The notes: generated by a model from the letters alone, not told the origin. Positions 45,832 to 55,473 are shown, numbered from the stretch's first letter. The stretch: 64,000 bases of DNA from Paenibacillus_V sp046244365 (GCF_046244365.1 NZ_CP176395.1:1922001-1986000), one strand, 5' to 3'. Numbers and translations: made by a program.

Positions 45832-46743
45832 ATGCGCGCCCCGACGCTTGCCAAGCGAATCGCACTGAACAAACAACTGCTGCTTTTATTTATTCCATGT
45901 ATTCTGTTCTATGCGATATTCCGATACGGCCCCTTGTACGGACTGATTATCGCTTTTAAAGATTACAATGTATTCACCGGAATTATGGGAAGCGAATGGG
46001 TCGGACTGAAATATTTCCGGAAATTTTTCGAGGGGCCCGACTTTATCATGCTGTTCCGCAATACGCTGCTGCTAGGCTTCTATACGCTGGTATTCAGCTT
46101 CCCGTTCCCGATTCTGCTTGCCGTCCTGCTGAATGAGGTCAGAATCGTCCGATTGAAGAAAATCGTTCAGACGGCGAGCTATTTGCCGACATTTTTGTCC
46201 ATCGTCATTATCAGCAGTATGATCATCGACTTTCTGTCGCCGAACAACGGCATTATCAACCAACTGCTCGGTATGTTCGGCTTGAAAAACACCTATTTTC
46301 TCGTTGATCCGAATTGGTTTCGCCCCATCTATGTAACGTCGGAGATTTGGACGCATACCGGCTATGAATCGATCATCTATTTGGCGGCAATTGCCGGCAT
46401 CAACCCGTCGTTATACGAAGCGGCAAGAGTCGACGGCGCCGGCCGGTTCCGCATGATGTGGCACATTACGCTCCCTTCGCTGCTGCCCACGATTCTGGTC
46501 ATGTTCGTTCTCAAGACGGGCGCGATGATCCGCATCGGATACGAGAAGGTGCTGCTTCTCTATAACCCGATGACGTACGGGGTTGCCGACGTTTTTTCGA
46601 CCTATGTATACCGCAAAGGACTGCTTGAATCCAATTACAGCTATGGCGCGGCGGTCGGTATGTTCGAAGCGGTCGTAGCGATGATTATGCTGCTGGTGGC
46701 CAATCTGATCAGCAAACGGTTAGGGGGGAACGGACTGTGGTAG
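45832..46743 (+). CDS. ABC transporter permease, LplB-like
   Basis: A 303-residue permease with six predicted spans and EAA loop (LYEAARVDGAGRFRMMWHIT). GGAGGAA precedes the ATG by 6 bases. Its end overlaps the GTG start of the next permease. Confidence 0.94.
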   Translation: MRAPTLAKRIALNKQLLLLFIPCILFYAIFRYGPLYGLIIAFKDYNVFTGIMGSEWVGLKYFRKFFEGPDFIMLFRNTLLLGFYTLVFSFPFPILLAVLLNEVRIVRLKKIVQTASYLPTFLSIVIISSMIIDFLSPNNGIINQLLGMFGLKNTYFLVDPNWFRPIYVTSEIWTHTGYESIIYLAAIAGINPSLYEAARVDGAGRFRMMWHITLPSLLPTILVMFVLKTGAMIRIGYEKVLLLYNPMTYGVADVFSTYVYRKGLLESNYSYGAAVGMFEAVVAMIMLLVANLISKRLGGNGLW

Positions 46744-47606
46744 GAGTAGGACAACGCAAGCTGTCGCTGTTCGCCATTTGCAATACCCTTCTGCTACTGG
46801 CCGTGGCGGCTGTTTCGGTATTCCCGATTGTTTATGTCCTGGTCGTTTCGGTCAGCGATACGTCCAGCGTCGTGCAAGGCGACGTATTCTTGTGGCCGAA
46901 AGGATTTAATATCGACGTCTACAAGCAGCTGCTGACTGACGCTAAAATTCCGCGGGCGTACTTGAATACCATTTTTTATACGTGCCTCGGTGTCAGCATC
47001 AATCTTACGTTTACGGCAATCGCTGCCTATCCGTTGTCCAGACCCGACTTCATCGGCCGCAAATACTGGATGTTCGCCATCCTGACGACGATGTTTCTGC
47101 AGCCCGGCATCATTCCCAATTATCTCATCGTGCAGAAGCTCGGATTGATCGATTCCGTGTGGGCCGTCGTGCTGCCAAATGCGATCTGGACTTTCGAATT
47201 GCTGATTCTGAAAAGCTTTTACGAGAACATCTCCCATCAACTTCGCGAGGCTGCCTTGCTAGACGGGGCGTCAGAGTATAGAATCTTATTTAATATCGTC
47301 ATCCCGCTTTCCAAGCCCGCGCTTGCTTCCATCGGACTGTTTTATTTCATTGGACACTGGAACAGTTATTTCATCCCGATGATCTATTTGAATGACCAAA
47401 CGCTGTATCCGCTGCAAGTGGTCTTGCGAGGCATGCTGATCTTTAGCGAAGGAAACGGACCGAACCTGGTCGATGCCGCCGCATTGGCGCCGCAAGCGTT
47501 GAAGAGCGCCACGATCGTCGTGTCCATGATTCCCGTTTTGATGGTGTACCCGTTTGCTCAGAAATATTTTGCCAAAGGCGTTATGCTGGGAGCGGAGAAA
47601 GGATAA
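46737..47606 (+). CDS. ABC transporter permease, LplC-like
   Basis: A 289-residue permease with six predicted spans, EAA loop (LREAALLDGASEYRILFNIV) and ending FAKGVMLGAEKG. It starts with GTG inside the last codons of the previous gene, with AGGGGGG 9 bases before it, so translation is coupled. Confidence 0.92.
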   Translation: MVGVGQRKLSLFAICNTLLLLAVAAVSVFPIVYVLVVSVSDTSSVVQGDVFLWPKGFNIDVYKQLLTDAKIPRAYLNTIFYTCLGVSINLTFTAIAAYPLSRPDFIGRKYWMFAILTTMFLQPGIIPNYLIVQKLGLIDSVWAVVLPNAIWTFELLILKSFYENISHQLREAALLDGASEYRILFNIVIPLSKPALASIGLFYFIGHWNSYFIPMIYLNDQTLYPLQVVLRGMLIFSEGNGPNLVDAAALAPQALKSATIVVSMIPVLMVYPFAQKYFAKGVMLGAEKG

Positions 47607-47694
47607 GAGGCAGGGAACGCAGGAAAGACCTGTCGCGCAAAAAAAAGCTTGAATGAAGCGGATGTCGACGTCGATCAGCAGGGGGTACAAATAT

Positions 47695-49971
47695 ATGAAA
47701 CGTTGGATCACCAATTTGGGCTTAATCCAAATATTCTGCTCCTTGCTGATAGTGATTTTGACGATGTCCGCATCTACTTATGCGATCTACCGGAAATCGA
47801 TATCCGGCATCTACGAGAAGGTTACGCAAAATAACCATCTGGCGGTTCAATCCATTGTTCAAGCCTATGACAACAGCTTCCGCACGATTGATTCTATCAT
47901 CCATTCCATTCAGACATTGGCGCCCTACGACAATCTGGTTGCGGTCGACAATCGCAGTTTGGATATGGTGAAAGTGCAGACCGTCGTCGAAAATTTGGCG
48001 GCGCTTGTTTCGTCGGTGGAATATATTGAAGATGTCGTCGTGTTCTACGATTTTTCCGATCTGGCAATTACATCGAAGGGGACAAGCAGCCTTCCGTTTC
48101 TCTTCGATCACAAATATCGGCATGACAGCTATAACGCCAATTACTGGCGCTCCTTCGCGCTGACGAAGCATCCGTTCAAGCTGTTTCCGGCAGACCGGTT
48201 CCAAATTTTCTCGGATGCGAACCAACAGTCGAAGTCGGCGGAGCTGCTGATCGCCTTCTCGGGAAACAAGGTGGAAATATCCAGCAAACGGATTATGGTT
48301 ATCATCGACATGAGCACGTTGTTGAAGCATGTGAATCAGCAGCCGACGATCCCCGGCTCCTCCTTGATCGTTCTGGATCAGGAGCAGAATGTGGTCTATA
48401 GCACGGAGCCGCAGATGAATCTGATGGGAATTTTGAGCGATGTGTATTTCAATGCCGACAACGAAGCCTCCGTGACGCGGGAAAATTACAAATATCGTTT
48501 TTATCGGTCGTCATACAACGACTTTATTTATATCGACAAAGTGCCTTATCAGTTTCAAAATATCGATTCGGTCTCGGCAGCTAATCGCATGATCATGCTA
48601 TCGACGATAATTTGCGCCGTTTTGCTTGCCGCGGCGCTCAGCTTTTATTTGCAAAGGCCCGTGAAACGCATTCTCCGGCAGTTGGGCGTCAGTCATGCGC
48701 TTGGCAACGATTTCCGCCATATTCTCGATGGCATCGTCCGCTTGCAACAGGAGAACGGCGCCTATCAGGAGAAATTAGGGGCCGTCGACAAGGTGGCGCG
48801 GAGGAGCGCCTTCCTTCAGGCCGTGGACAACGGCGTGCCTGCGGAGAAGCATGATCGCGCCCTGCATCTTTATTTCGACGAGTTCTACAGATACAAGCTG
48901 TTCGCGCTTGTGAGGCTGCAGCTTTACGAGCATGCTTCGGAAGAGCTGTCCCGGCGAACCTCGCAGCAGATCACCGAAGCCCTGCAAGCCCGGTTTGACG
49001 CGGCTGTGCGTGATGCGGCCGTGTTTTACGACAAGAACGCCATGTGGATCGTATGGGTCGGGATGAATGAGCCGCGGGAGCGGGAATCGCTCTTGAAGCG
49101 ATTGAAGCCGATGATCGCGTCGCTGGAGAAAGAAGAGCTGCAAGCCCACCTGCTGCGGGCGAGCGTCAGCGAATGCTACGATGCGGAAGCGGTCTTCCTG
49201 CCGCGCGCCTATCAGGACGCCGTGAACGGCATGAAGTACCGCTCCAACGATCGCGCGCAAAAGGTCCATGACGCGCTGGAATTGGGTGGCGGCGGTATGG
49301 CGCCGTTTCAATGGGAGAGCGCGGAGAGACTTTCCCATTACGTTGCGGATGGAAAGTGGGATCAGGCGAAAACGGCCATCGCGGAAATGATGCAGCGGAG
49401 CGGCGCCAGCCAAACGAGCCTCCATGAGCTGGCCCATATCGCGCGTACAATTTTCTATGCGATACTGAGGCAAGCGGTAAGGGTATCCGGCAAAAGCAAA
49501 GAGCTGCAAGAGCTGGAGATCGACGTGATGCGGCAAATCGAGAACGCGTATAACGATCGTGTTATGGAACAGGCTTTATTCGATGCGCTGGAGGCCATTG
49601 CCAAACAGTCGGCCAAGCAGTCGGTACGGTCCGGCAAGCCGGACCCGGCCTATATATTGCGGTATATTGAACAGCACCATTCGCAGGACTTGAACCTCGA
49701 TCAGCTCGCCGAGACCATGGGAATTTCGCCAAAATATTTCTCCCATTATTTCAAGAAGACATTCGGCGTTAATTTTATCGAGCATCTGAACATGGTCAGA
49801 TTGTCCCACTCCAAAAAGCTCCTGAAGGAAACGGCATTAACCGTCGTAGAAATATCGGAGAAGATCGGTTACTTGAACTATTCCACGTTCACGAATACGT
49901 TCAAAAAATATTTTGGCATTACTCCAAGCGAATACCGGAGACAAACAGCGGATAGTTCGAGCGAGGAGTGA
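47695..49971 (+). CDS. Membrane-bound AraC-family transcriptional regulator (YesN/cache type)
   Basis: A 758-residue sensor-regulator. First membrane segment about 8-30, extracellular sensor region to about 295, second segment about 300-320 (MIMLSTIICAVLLAAALSF), cytoplasmic linker, and C-terminal AraC domain (about 655-752, LNLDQLAETMGISPKYFSHY and TVVEISEKIGYLNYSTF). ATG 47695 follows GGGGG by 9 bases and is preferred over 47653. It is last in the second polysaccharide locus, after the permeases, whereas in the other two loci the sensor comes first. Confidence 0.9.
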   Translation: MKRWITNLGLIQIFCSLLIVILTMSASTYAIYRKSISGIYEKVTQNNHLAVQSIVQAYDNSFRTIDSIIHSIQTLAPYDNLVAVDNRSLDMVKVQTVVENLAALVSSVEYIEDVVVFYDFSDLAITSKGTSSLPFLFDHKYRHDSYNANYWRSFALTKHPFKLFPADRFQIFSDANQQSKSAELLIAFSGNKVEISSKRIMVIIDMSTLLKHVNQQPTIPGSSLIVLDQEQNVVYSTEPQMNLMGILSDVYFNADNEASVTRENYKYRFYRSSYNDFIYIDKVPYQFQNIDSVSAANRMIMLSTIICAVLLAAALSFYLQRPVKRILRQLGVSHALGNDFRHILDGIVRLQQENGAYQEKLGAVDKVARRSAFLQAVDNGVPAEKHDRALHLYFDEFYRYKLFALVRLQLYEHASEELSRRTSQQITEALQARFDAAVRDAAVFYDKNAMWIVWVGMNEPRERESLLKRLKPMIASLEKEELQAHLLRASVSECYDAEAVFLPRAYQDAVNGMKYRSNDRAQKVHDALELGGGGMAPFQWESAERLSHYVADGKWDQAKTAIAEMMQRSGASQTSLHELAHIARTIFYAILRQAVRVSGKSKELQELEIDVMRQIENAYNDRVMEQALFDALEAIAKQSAKQSVRSGKPDPAYILRYIEQHHSQDLNLDQLAETMGISPKYFSHYFKKTFGVNFIEHLNMVRLSHSKKLLKETALTVVEISEKIGYLNYSTFTNTFKKYFGITPSEYRRQTADSSSEE

Positions 49972-50114
49972 CTCCCATAGACCAGAGGTGGCTTCTTCAG
50001 TGATCATGAATCAACCAAAAATCATAAGTGAAAAATTAAACGATATTATTACACAGACTAAATATAAATTAAAACTGGTGTAGACTTTCCATAAAAGAGA
50101 AGTTCTATCCAAAG

Positions 50115-50147
50115 AACCACTCCATTGTCAGGAGTGGTTTTTTCTTA
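50115..50147 (+). terminator. Rho-independent terminator
   Basis: AACCACTCC-ATTGTC-AGGAGTGGTT is followed by TTTTTC. Confidence 0.85.
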
Positions 50148-50214
50148 TGTAATGATGTAAATATTGTGGTCAAAATGTACTTTGTGTTTAGATATATAGC
50201 CTTTCAAAATTTTT

Positions 50215-50310
50215 TTATTTAATCTTTATATCTCCAGAAGTTGTTTGGAGATGTACATAAAATGAGCCATCCCCCGTTTGTCCCTGTGTCTTTCTGTTAT
50301 TTTTTTTGAG
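50215..50310 (-). pseudogene. Possible 3' relic of a DUF4097-like gene
   Basis: On the minus strand, about 28 codons ending in TAA at 50215 read NRKTQGQTGDGSFYVHLQ then TTSGDIKIK. The terminal TTSGDIKI pattern resembles the beta-repeats of DUF4097/LiaG-like proteins. Nothing upstream on that strand continues the family, since the MerR-type promoter region takes its place. The fragment is short, so this is tentative. Confidence 0.3.
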
Positions 50311-50324
50311 AATCATAAAAACAC

Positions 50325-50355
50325 TTGAAAGTGACGTTGCGTCATTTTGTATAAT
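50325..50355 (+). promoter_or_regulatory. MerR-type promoter with 19-bp spacer and internal dyad
   Basis: TTGAAA (50325-50330) and TATAAT (50350-50355) are separated by 19 bases, longer than the normal 17. The spacer carries a centred palindrome TGACG-TTG-CGTCA (50332-50344). Overlong spacing plus a spacer dyad is the hallmark of promoters switched by MerR-family proteins, and a MerR gene lies downstream in the same unit. Confidence 0.75.
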
Positions 50356-50425
50356 CAAGCCAATGGTGTTACAGCGTGGGAGCATGGAGCCACCCGTCAA
50401 GGCTATATAAAAGGGGATAGAAGAT

Positions 50426-50575
50426 ATGAAACAAGGTGATATCTTTATTTATGCATGTGTCATTATAGGAGCAGGGGTTGGACTTATGCTGGATCAAGCA
50501 TTTCCTGGAGTATTAGTCGGACTAGGATTGGGGTATCTAATCAAATATTCTGTATATAAAGATAATGAAAATTAG
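50426..50575 (+). CDS. Small membrane protein (49 residues)
   Basis: ATG 50426 follows AAGGGGATAGA and encodes 49 residues with two hydrophobic stretches (IFIYACVIIGAGVGLML and VLVGLGLGYLI) and a charged tail (YKDNEN). It looks like a two-span membrane miniprotein. It is the first gene behind the MerR-type promoter and lies 25 bases before the MerR gene. I do not recognise the family. Confidence 0.7.
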   Translation: MKQGDIFIYACVIIGAGVGLMLDQAFPGVLVGLGLGYLIKYSVYKDNEN

Positions 50576-50600
50576 CATCCATCGTCGGAGGTGTCTGTAA

Positions 50601-51374
50601 TTGATTCATATCAAAGAAGTTGCGAAACAAACTAAAATCACGGTCAGAACACTTCGGTACTATGATCAGATTGGATTATTGACGGCTTCATCCAAAACAG
50701 AAGGGGGACATCGTCTATATTCAGAAGAGGAACTGAAGAAGCTTCAATATATCCAATTTTTAAAAGGAATGGGTTACAACTTGCAAGATATTAAAGATAT
50801 GCTATCCGACTCTAATTGGAATTGGTTGAACAGTTTGAAAAGCCAGTTAGCTTATATCCTTGTAGAGCAAGAAAGATTAAGGAGTATAGAGTCGTCTCTG
50901 CGGGAATTGATAAATGGGATTGCAGTCGAAGGCGGGGATGAACGGGTTGCAATACAGAAACTTATTCAGTTATCGAATCAACATAAAAAAAGATTGCCGA
51001 CCATCAAGGAGAACGTGTTTAACGATAAGGAAATGAAGCTTTGGACAAAGCTCCCAAAAATGAGTGGAGAAGACCCTGATTCTATGGAGTGGATTGCTTT
51101 GCTAGGTCAGATAAAACGATATACGAAAGATGATCCTGCTTCATCACGAGTGCAAAACATAATACGGCGTATGATAGTAAAGCAATTGGAAGAATTCAAA
51201 GGAGAAGACGAGTTTGTGAATAAATTATGGGATCTGAGGAAATCCCCAAAGCAATCTGAGAGTCTCGGACTATATCCTATAGACAAGGAAGTTCTTGATT
51301 TTATGGAGCGAGCCTATGACATTCACATTTCTTCAATACAGAACTCTTCCATGGAGCAAGGAGGAGAATCGTGA
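50601..51374 (+). CDS. MerR family transcriptional regulator
   Basis: A 257-residue MerR regulator. The N-terminal winged HTH (IKEVAKQTKITVRTLRYYDQIGLL, split at residues 4-27) and RLYSEEELKKLQYIQFLK are typical. A coiled-coil dimer helix follows, then a C-terminal part of the TipA/antibiotic-binding kind (about 110-250, with GEDPDSMEWIALLGQIKRY), which suggests an organic ligand rather than a metal. The start is TTG with CGGAGGTG 8 bases upstream. It ends in a GTGA overlap with the GAP-family gene and probably autoregulates the unit. Confidence 0.92.
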   Translation: MIHIKEVAKQTKITVRTLRYYDQIGLLTASSKTEGGHRLYSEEELKKLQYIQFLKGMGYNLQDIKDMLSDSNWNWLNSLKSQLAYILVEQERLRSIESSLRELINGIAVEGGDERVAIQKLIQLSNQHKKRLPTIKENVFNDKEMKLWTKLPKMSGEDPDSMEWIALLGQIKRYTKDDPASSRVQNIIRRMIVKQLEEFKGEDEFVNKLWDLRKSPKQSESLGLYPIDKEVLDFMERAYDIHISSIQNSSMEQGGES

Positions 51375-52027
51375 CCCTTGAACTCCTTTTTATGGTAGGG
51401 GGACTAGCCTTATTAGATACGCTTAGTCCTGCAACATTGGGGGTGACGGTATATTTGCTGTTAACGGAGAAGGAGCGATTAAGTTCACGCTTAATGATTT
51501 ATTTAGTGACAGTCGCAGCATTTTATTTTTCAGTAGGCGTTGCTTTCATGTTAGGCCTGGATGCGTTACTGGCTACGTTCTCTTCCATCTTTCAAAATCG
51601 GATTGTGAGTTGGGTTATGCTGATCATTGGGGGAATTCTGTTTATAGCTAGCTTTTACTACCCAAAGAGTAAAAAATCGGATTTGCCACGGCCAAAGTCA
51701 AAAAGTAAGACATCCATGATTGCACTCGGTGTCACGACATCTTTGATTGAAGTAGGTGCAGCATTTCCGTATTTTGCTGCGATTGGTCTTATGACTACCT
51801 CAAATTTAGCAGTTTTTCAGTGGTTCCCAATTATAGTTGGTTATAATTTCATAATGGTTCTACCGCCATTAATCCTGTTTACATTGCATTTATTATTAGG
51901 GGGAGTGATGCAGAGACCATTAGAAAGGCTTCAAATCAAGCTTTCGAAGCATTCAGGATCGGCTGTTTCGTGGGTCATGTGTATCGTGGGGTTGATATTG
52001 GTTTTTAATAGTTTGGATTATCTGTAG
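51371..52027 (+). CDS. GAP family (SfLAP/Sap-like) membrane protein
   Basis: A 218-residue integral membrane protein with about six spans in two halves and a charged central loop (KSKKSDLPRPKSKSK). The N-terminal LALLDTLSPATLG motif is typical of the GAP/LysE-like exporter superfamily, the group that includes mycobacterial Sap proteins. It starts with GTG overlapping the MerR stop. Together with the small membrane protein it is probably an export or resistance system switched on by the MerR ligand. Confidence 0.87.
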   Translation: MTLELLFMVGGLALLDTLSPATLGVTVYLLLTEKERLSSRLMIYLVTVAAFYFSVGVAFMLGLDALLATFSSIFQNRIVSWVMLIIGGILFIASFYYPKSKKSDLPRPKSKSKTSMIALGVTTSLIEVGAAFPYFAAIGLMTTSNLAVFQWFPIIVGYNFIMVLPPLILFTLHLLLGGVMQRPLERLQIKLSKHSGSAVSWVMCIVGLILVFNSLDYL

Positions 52028-52435
52028 AGAGTTTTATAGTAAGCGGATTTGTATCGTAAATCGAGTTCTTTCGGAGAACCGTATCTTACATGAAAGGTCA
52101 TGTCATTACGCTAACGGGTAACAAGAGTTGAATAAGACACCACGACGGCAGCCGGCCAGAATGACCGGCTGCCTTTGTTCAACTAGCACGCTGTAATCCT
52201 CAATAACAAGAGGGCGCCGAAAGGCAATACCCCACTTCGTTCACGGGATATCAAGGCACCCTCTGTCTTGCGGCTAAGGAAAACCCAAAGGTGGATGTGG
52301 ATCGAAGTATAGCAAACCGTTTCCTTGCTCGATACCTAATCATCCTTCCCTATTCAATTTTAACAAAGCGGAGAGCCGATTATCGTCTCCCCGCCTTGTA
52401 CTTCCTTACTCGCCGACAATTTCCGTCAAATCGTT
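52028..52435. other. Gene-free region with two inverted repeats
   Basis: It holds a complete copy of the dispersed repeat (52110-52190) and a second inverted repeat with 10-base arms AGAGGGCGCC (52209-52218) and GGCACCCTCT (52255-52264), which on the minus strand could end the DUF4838 transcript. Nothing else is recognised. Confidence 0.65.
52110..52190. repeat. Dispersed repeat, full palindromic copy
   Basis: Arm CTAACGGGTAACAAGAGTTG (52111-52130), hairpin GGCAGCCGG/CCGGCTGCC (52147-52173), then TTGTTCAACTAGCACGC. The GTTGAA and TTCAAC on either side of the hairpin pair with each other, giving a long imperfect palindrome. Confidence 0.7.
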
Positions 52436-54811
52436 TCAGTTTTCAATCTTTGTCAGGACACTTACCGTAACGCTATTTGCCGATAAATTCATATTTTTGT
52501 CAAACGCTCTTACTGTATACTTGTAGGTTGTTCCCATGTTCAGATTGATATCCGTGAATGAGTTTGTGTCAACCCTTCCGATCAGAATGGAGTTGCGATA
52601 TATCTCGTATCCAGCAACACCCACGTTATCTGTCGATGCAGACCAGCTCAAACTAATTTCGCTGCCCGAAACGGCAACACCGCTCAAATTCAATGGAACT
52701 GTCGGTGCAACCGTATCCGGCTCTGTGATAACTTCCCAAAGCATGACAGGACCAACGATACCGCCTGAGCCCAGTTCATCAAGAACCTTATTGCCTACAT
52801 CGACAACGATCACATTAGGCTGGTCAAATTTAACCGCTTGGGTAGCGTCAAATTCCCAAGGGATAGCAAATGAACCCTTCTTTAATAATGGAAGCTCTTT
52901 GCCGTTCATCCAAACTCTGGCCGACTCGTCAATACTGCTGAACCAAAGCCGAATCGGGTTCCCTCTGTTAAATTTCTTGCTGACATCGACTGTCGTTCGA
53001 TACCATGCATGGCCCATGTAATAACGCAACCCCTGATCAGACCACGATTCGGAATAAGTTTTCAGCTTCATCCAAGATTCGGTTCCAAGCTCCGGCTTCC
53101 AAAGTCCCATTTCGGCTCCCGACGAGTTGGGAAAGAGCATGACGCTCCATTCGTCAGGCATTTTGGCGACAATTTGGTTGCCATCCGTTACACGGTTATA
53201 TCCTTCCACGATTCTAGTGCCCCAGAAACGTTTGATGTAGTATTGAGCAAAAGGGTTTAAGATTACCGGGGAATGGGAGATCGCTTCTAATGACAATTCA
53301 TTGACCCGGTCCAAATGCTCCTTCGCTTTGACGAAGTCGTGTTTGTTGTTCGCCTCGAGCATATTAAGGAAATGATCGCCAAAATCGAAAGCTGAATCCA
53401 CTAGGGGTCCTTTTGTACGAGTCTCCGCTTTCTTTAGGGATTTCTCCAGTTCGCGCATAACCTTATCGGTTAATATATGCGGAGTGTCTATTGCGCTGCC
53501 TGCAAAATAGTCGGCTTCATCATAAGCTTTCTCCAACAAGGTAAAATGCTTGCGCATATCCTCGGCCGCAGGGCCGTAAAACTTCTCAAAATAATCAGCC
53601 AGAACCGCCTCGGCGTCGAGCGTCGGATCCCACATCATTTTTGCGGCCAGATATAACCCAGGTCCGTGGTAACCCCAGGCAGGCGCGGTTTCAACCCGAA
53701 TCCGCTCGATGCCTTTTTGTTTGAAGTAGGCAAATTCCGATTTAATCTGGGATGTAATGGAGAAGGGGAGACCCGGCTCGGCCAGATTATACAAATATCC
53801 CCGATACATGATTTCATTTACGCCTAATGCTTCCCAGCCTTCGATAATATCTTTTAAGTACTGTCTTTCCCAAGTCAGCGGATTATCGATACTATGAATG
53901 CGATCAAATGCGATCGGGGCAAGAATAGGCATGAGCTTAGGATCAGGTATCTCTCGTACCGGCGGCCGATAATCCAAGCTGTAAGCATAGAACGCGATGC
54001 CTACATCCGGAAATTCCTTATTCACCTCGGCAAGCACCATATTATAAAACTTGACATAACGGTCAGTAACCGATATTTTCCCGTTCATCGGGTCAAAATC
54101 GTCTGCATCCCACTCGGTTTCTCCGAATCCGTGACCGTCATTAGGCCCCATACTAATATAATTCAACGTCGGATTTTCTCTTAGCTGCTTCAGTGAACCT
54201 TCCACCACGCAAGCCAGAACCTCGGGATTGGTTACATCGAATTGAATGGTAGTGACTCCTTTTTCTTTCATGTACAAATCCGGTCTATCCGTATTTTTAT
54301 ATGTGCATGGTAATCCATGCTTACCGAAGTTATCTCCCCCTTGCCGCGTATACCGATACCAATCTGCGCCTTCCGTCGGATTATAGACTAACGGAATTGT
54401 GGCATGACGCGGATAGTTGTCCGTAACGGCGAGAATACGTGTTACATAACCGGGATGTTGGATAGTGTCTTGAAGCCGGAGCTTTACGCTATTTAACGCC
54501 GGTACGACCGTACCGAGCTCTCCGGGCATGAACCATCTCACGCCAAGTTGTTCAAGCAGCTCGTAGACGGCGTAAAGCGTTCCTTGATCCGTCAATCCGA
54601 CGAATTGGGCGGATTCTTCCGTGACATGCAGACGGAACGACTCCGGCTGCTCTCCGCCTGCGCTGATCCGATCAAGCTCGGGATTGGGAGCTGCCGATCC
54701 TATGAACAGCTTCTTGCCATCTACTCCATATACTTCGTCAGTAACGCTAAGCTCTAACCCCGACATCTTCAAAATATAAGTCTGTAACTCCTCAGCCGCT
54801 TGTTTCTCCAA
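52436..54811 (-). CDS. DUF4838 glycosidase-like protein, probably 5' truncated
   Basis: A 791-residue protein of the DUF4838 group found in polysaccharide loci, related in plan to alpha-glucuronidase/hexosaminidase barrels. The usual N-terminal beta-domain start (QAAEELQTYILKMSGLELSV) appears almost at residue 4, so the normal signal peptide and first strand are missing. Later come the barrel (YISMGPNDGHGFGETEWD, GIAFYAYSLDYRPP, RVETAPAWGYHGPGLYLAA), a beta-sandwich and a C-terminal fibronectin III domain (about 700-790). The start is TTG with no good ribosome site, immediately behind a 32-bp repeat of the 3' end of the binding-protein gene. The extracellular role expected for the family is doubtful in this form. 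Confidence 0.8.
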   Translation of the reverse strand: MEKQAAEELQTYILKMSGLELSVTDEVYGVDGKKLFIGSAAPNPELDRISAGGEQPESFRLHVTEESAQFVGLTDQGTLYAVYELLEQLGVRWFMPGELGTVVPALNSVKLRLQDTIQHPGYVTRILAVTDNYPRHATIPLVYNPTEGADWYRYTRQGGDNFGKHGLPCTYKNTDRPDLYMKEKGVTTIQFDVTNPEVLACVVEGSLKQLRENPTLNYISMGPNDGHGFGETEWDADDFDPMNGKISVTDRYVKFYNMVLAEVNKEFPDVGIAFYAYSLDYRPPVREIPDPKLMPILAPIAFDRIHSIDNPLTWERQYLKDIIEGWEALGVNEIMYRGYLYNLAEPGLPFSITSQIKSEFAYFKQKGIERIRVETAPAWGYHGPGLYLAAKMMWDPTLDAEAVLADYFEKFYGPAAEDMRKHFTLLEKAYDEADYFAGSAIDTPHILTDKVMRELEKSLKKAETRTKGPLVDSAFDFGDHFLNMLEANNKHDFVKAKEHLDRVNELSLEAISHSPVILNPFAQYYIKRFWGTRIVEGYNRVTDGNQIVAKMPDEWSVMLFPNSSGAEMGLWKPELGTESWMKLKTYSESWSDQGLRYYMGHAWYRTTVDVSKKFNRGNPIRLWFSSIDESARVWMNGKELPLLKKGSFAIPWEFDATQAVKFDQPNVIVVDVGNKVLDELGSGGIVGPVMLWEVITEPDTVAPTVPLNLSGVAVSGSEISLSWSASTDNVGVAGYEIYRNSILIGRVDTNSFTDINLNMGTTYKYTVRAFDKNMNLSANSVTVSVLTKIEN

Positions 54812-54842
54812 AATTACTCTTATCGTTATTTCCCATTCGCAG
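54811..54842. repeat. 32-bp direct repeat, copy at the DUF4838 start
   Basis: It is identical over 32 bases to 55610-55641 and copies the last codons and stop region of the binding-protein gene into the gap before DUF4838. Confidence 0.95.
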
Positions 54843-54852
54843 AACTGTCATT

Positions 54853-55473
54853 TCAGAGTATTTCAGCAAGCTTTACAGCGATAAAATCAGCCTGCAATTT
54901 CCTTATCGAATCATTGAAATGCACATGGTCGCAATACAAGTTGCCCCCTAACGACGCAGTATAGCCGTTCAAATCAATAATCGCTACATCATTTTCCCTC
55001 ATTATTTTCTCTGCTGCATGGTTATAGGCAATAACATCTGCATGATAACGGGTTATTCCACCGTTTTCTTTAAGGAAGGAGAAATGGATTTCATCGTCTA
55101 CCGGCGTGGTGTTTATAAAAATCGGCATCACCCGATGAGCACGCGCCAGTTTGAGTATTTCTCTCAAATTAGCTTCATAGGCAGAAAGCTCAACTTGTAT
55201 CTCCATGGTTTCATATATGCGCTTAATGTCATGTAGTCCGCTGTTAAACAACAAAACATCATAATTGAGCCTTTCTTCATCCTCCTGAGCTTTAAGAAAA
55301 CCCAGCACCCTGGCGCTATCCCCGCCGTTACCGCCAATCGGCATATTGATATTCTGCAAGGCTTCTTTTATACCCTCGCGTGGAACGAGCTCATAGCGTT
55401 CCTTAATTAACGCTGATAAATAATCACTGTAGTGTACGCTTATGCTGTCGCCAATTAAAAAAATCTTTTTCAT
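54853..55473 (-). CDS. SGNH/GDSL family hydrolase (esterase-like)
   Basis: A 206-residue SGNH hydrolase. Block I GDSIS has the nucleophile Ser, block II GGNGGDS the Gly, block III NSGLHDI the Asn-type oxyanion residue and block V DHVHFN the Asp/His pair, so the enzyme looks intact. Members remove acetyl or other acyl groups from carbohydrates. No signal peptide is seen, so it would act inside the cell on imported oligosaccharide. The frame opens at 55503, but ATG 55473 has AAAGGAA about 9 bases upstream and starts at the fold (MKKIFLIGDS). It is bracketed by 32-bp direct repeats. Confidence 0.87.
   Translation of the reverse strand: MKKIFLIGDSISVHYSDYLSALIKERYELVPREGIKEALQNINMPIGGNGGDSARVLGFLKAQEDEERLNYDVLLFNSGLHDIKRIYETMEIQVELSAYEANLREILKLARAHRVMPIFINTTPVDDEIHFSFLKENGGITRYHADVIAYNHAAEKIMRENDVAIIDLNGYTASLGGNLYCDHVHFNDSIRKLQADFIAVKLAEIL

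Larger units (their letters stand above)
49972..50425. other. AT-rich intergenic region before the MerR unit
   Basis: It contains a terminator (50115-50147), a short minus-strand coding relic (50215-50310) and a MerR-type promoter (50325-50355). Composition is much more AT-rich than the preceding gene. Confidence 0.7.
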
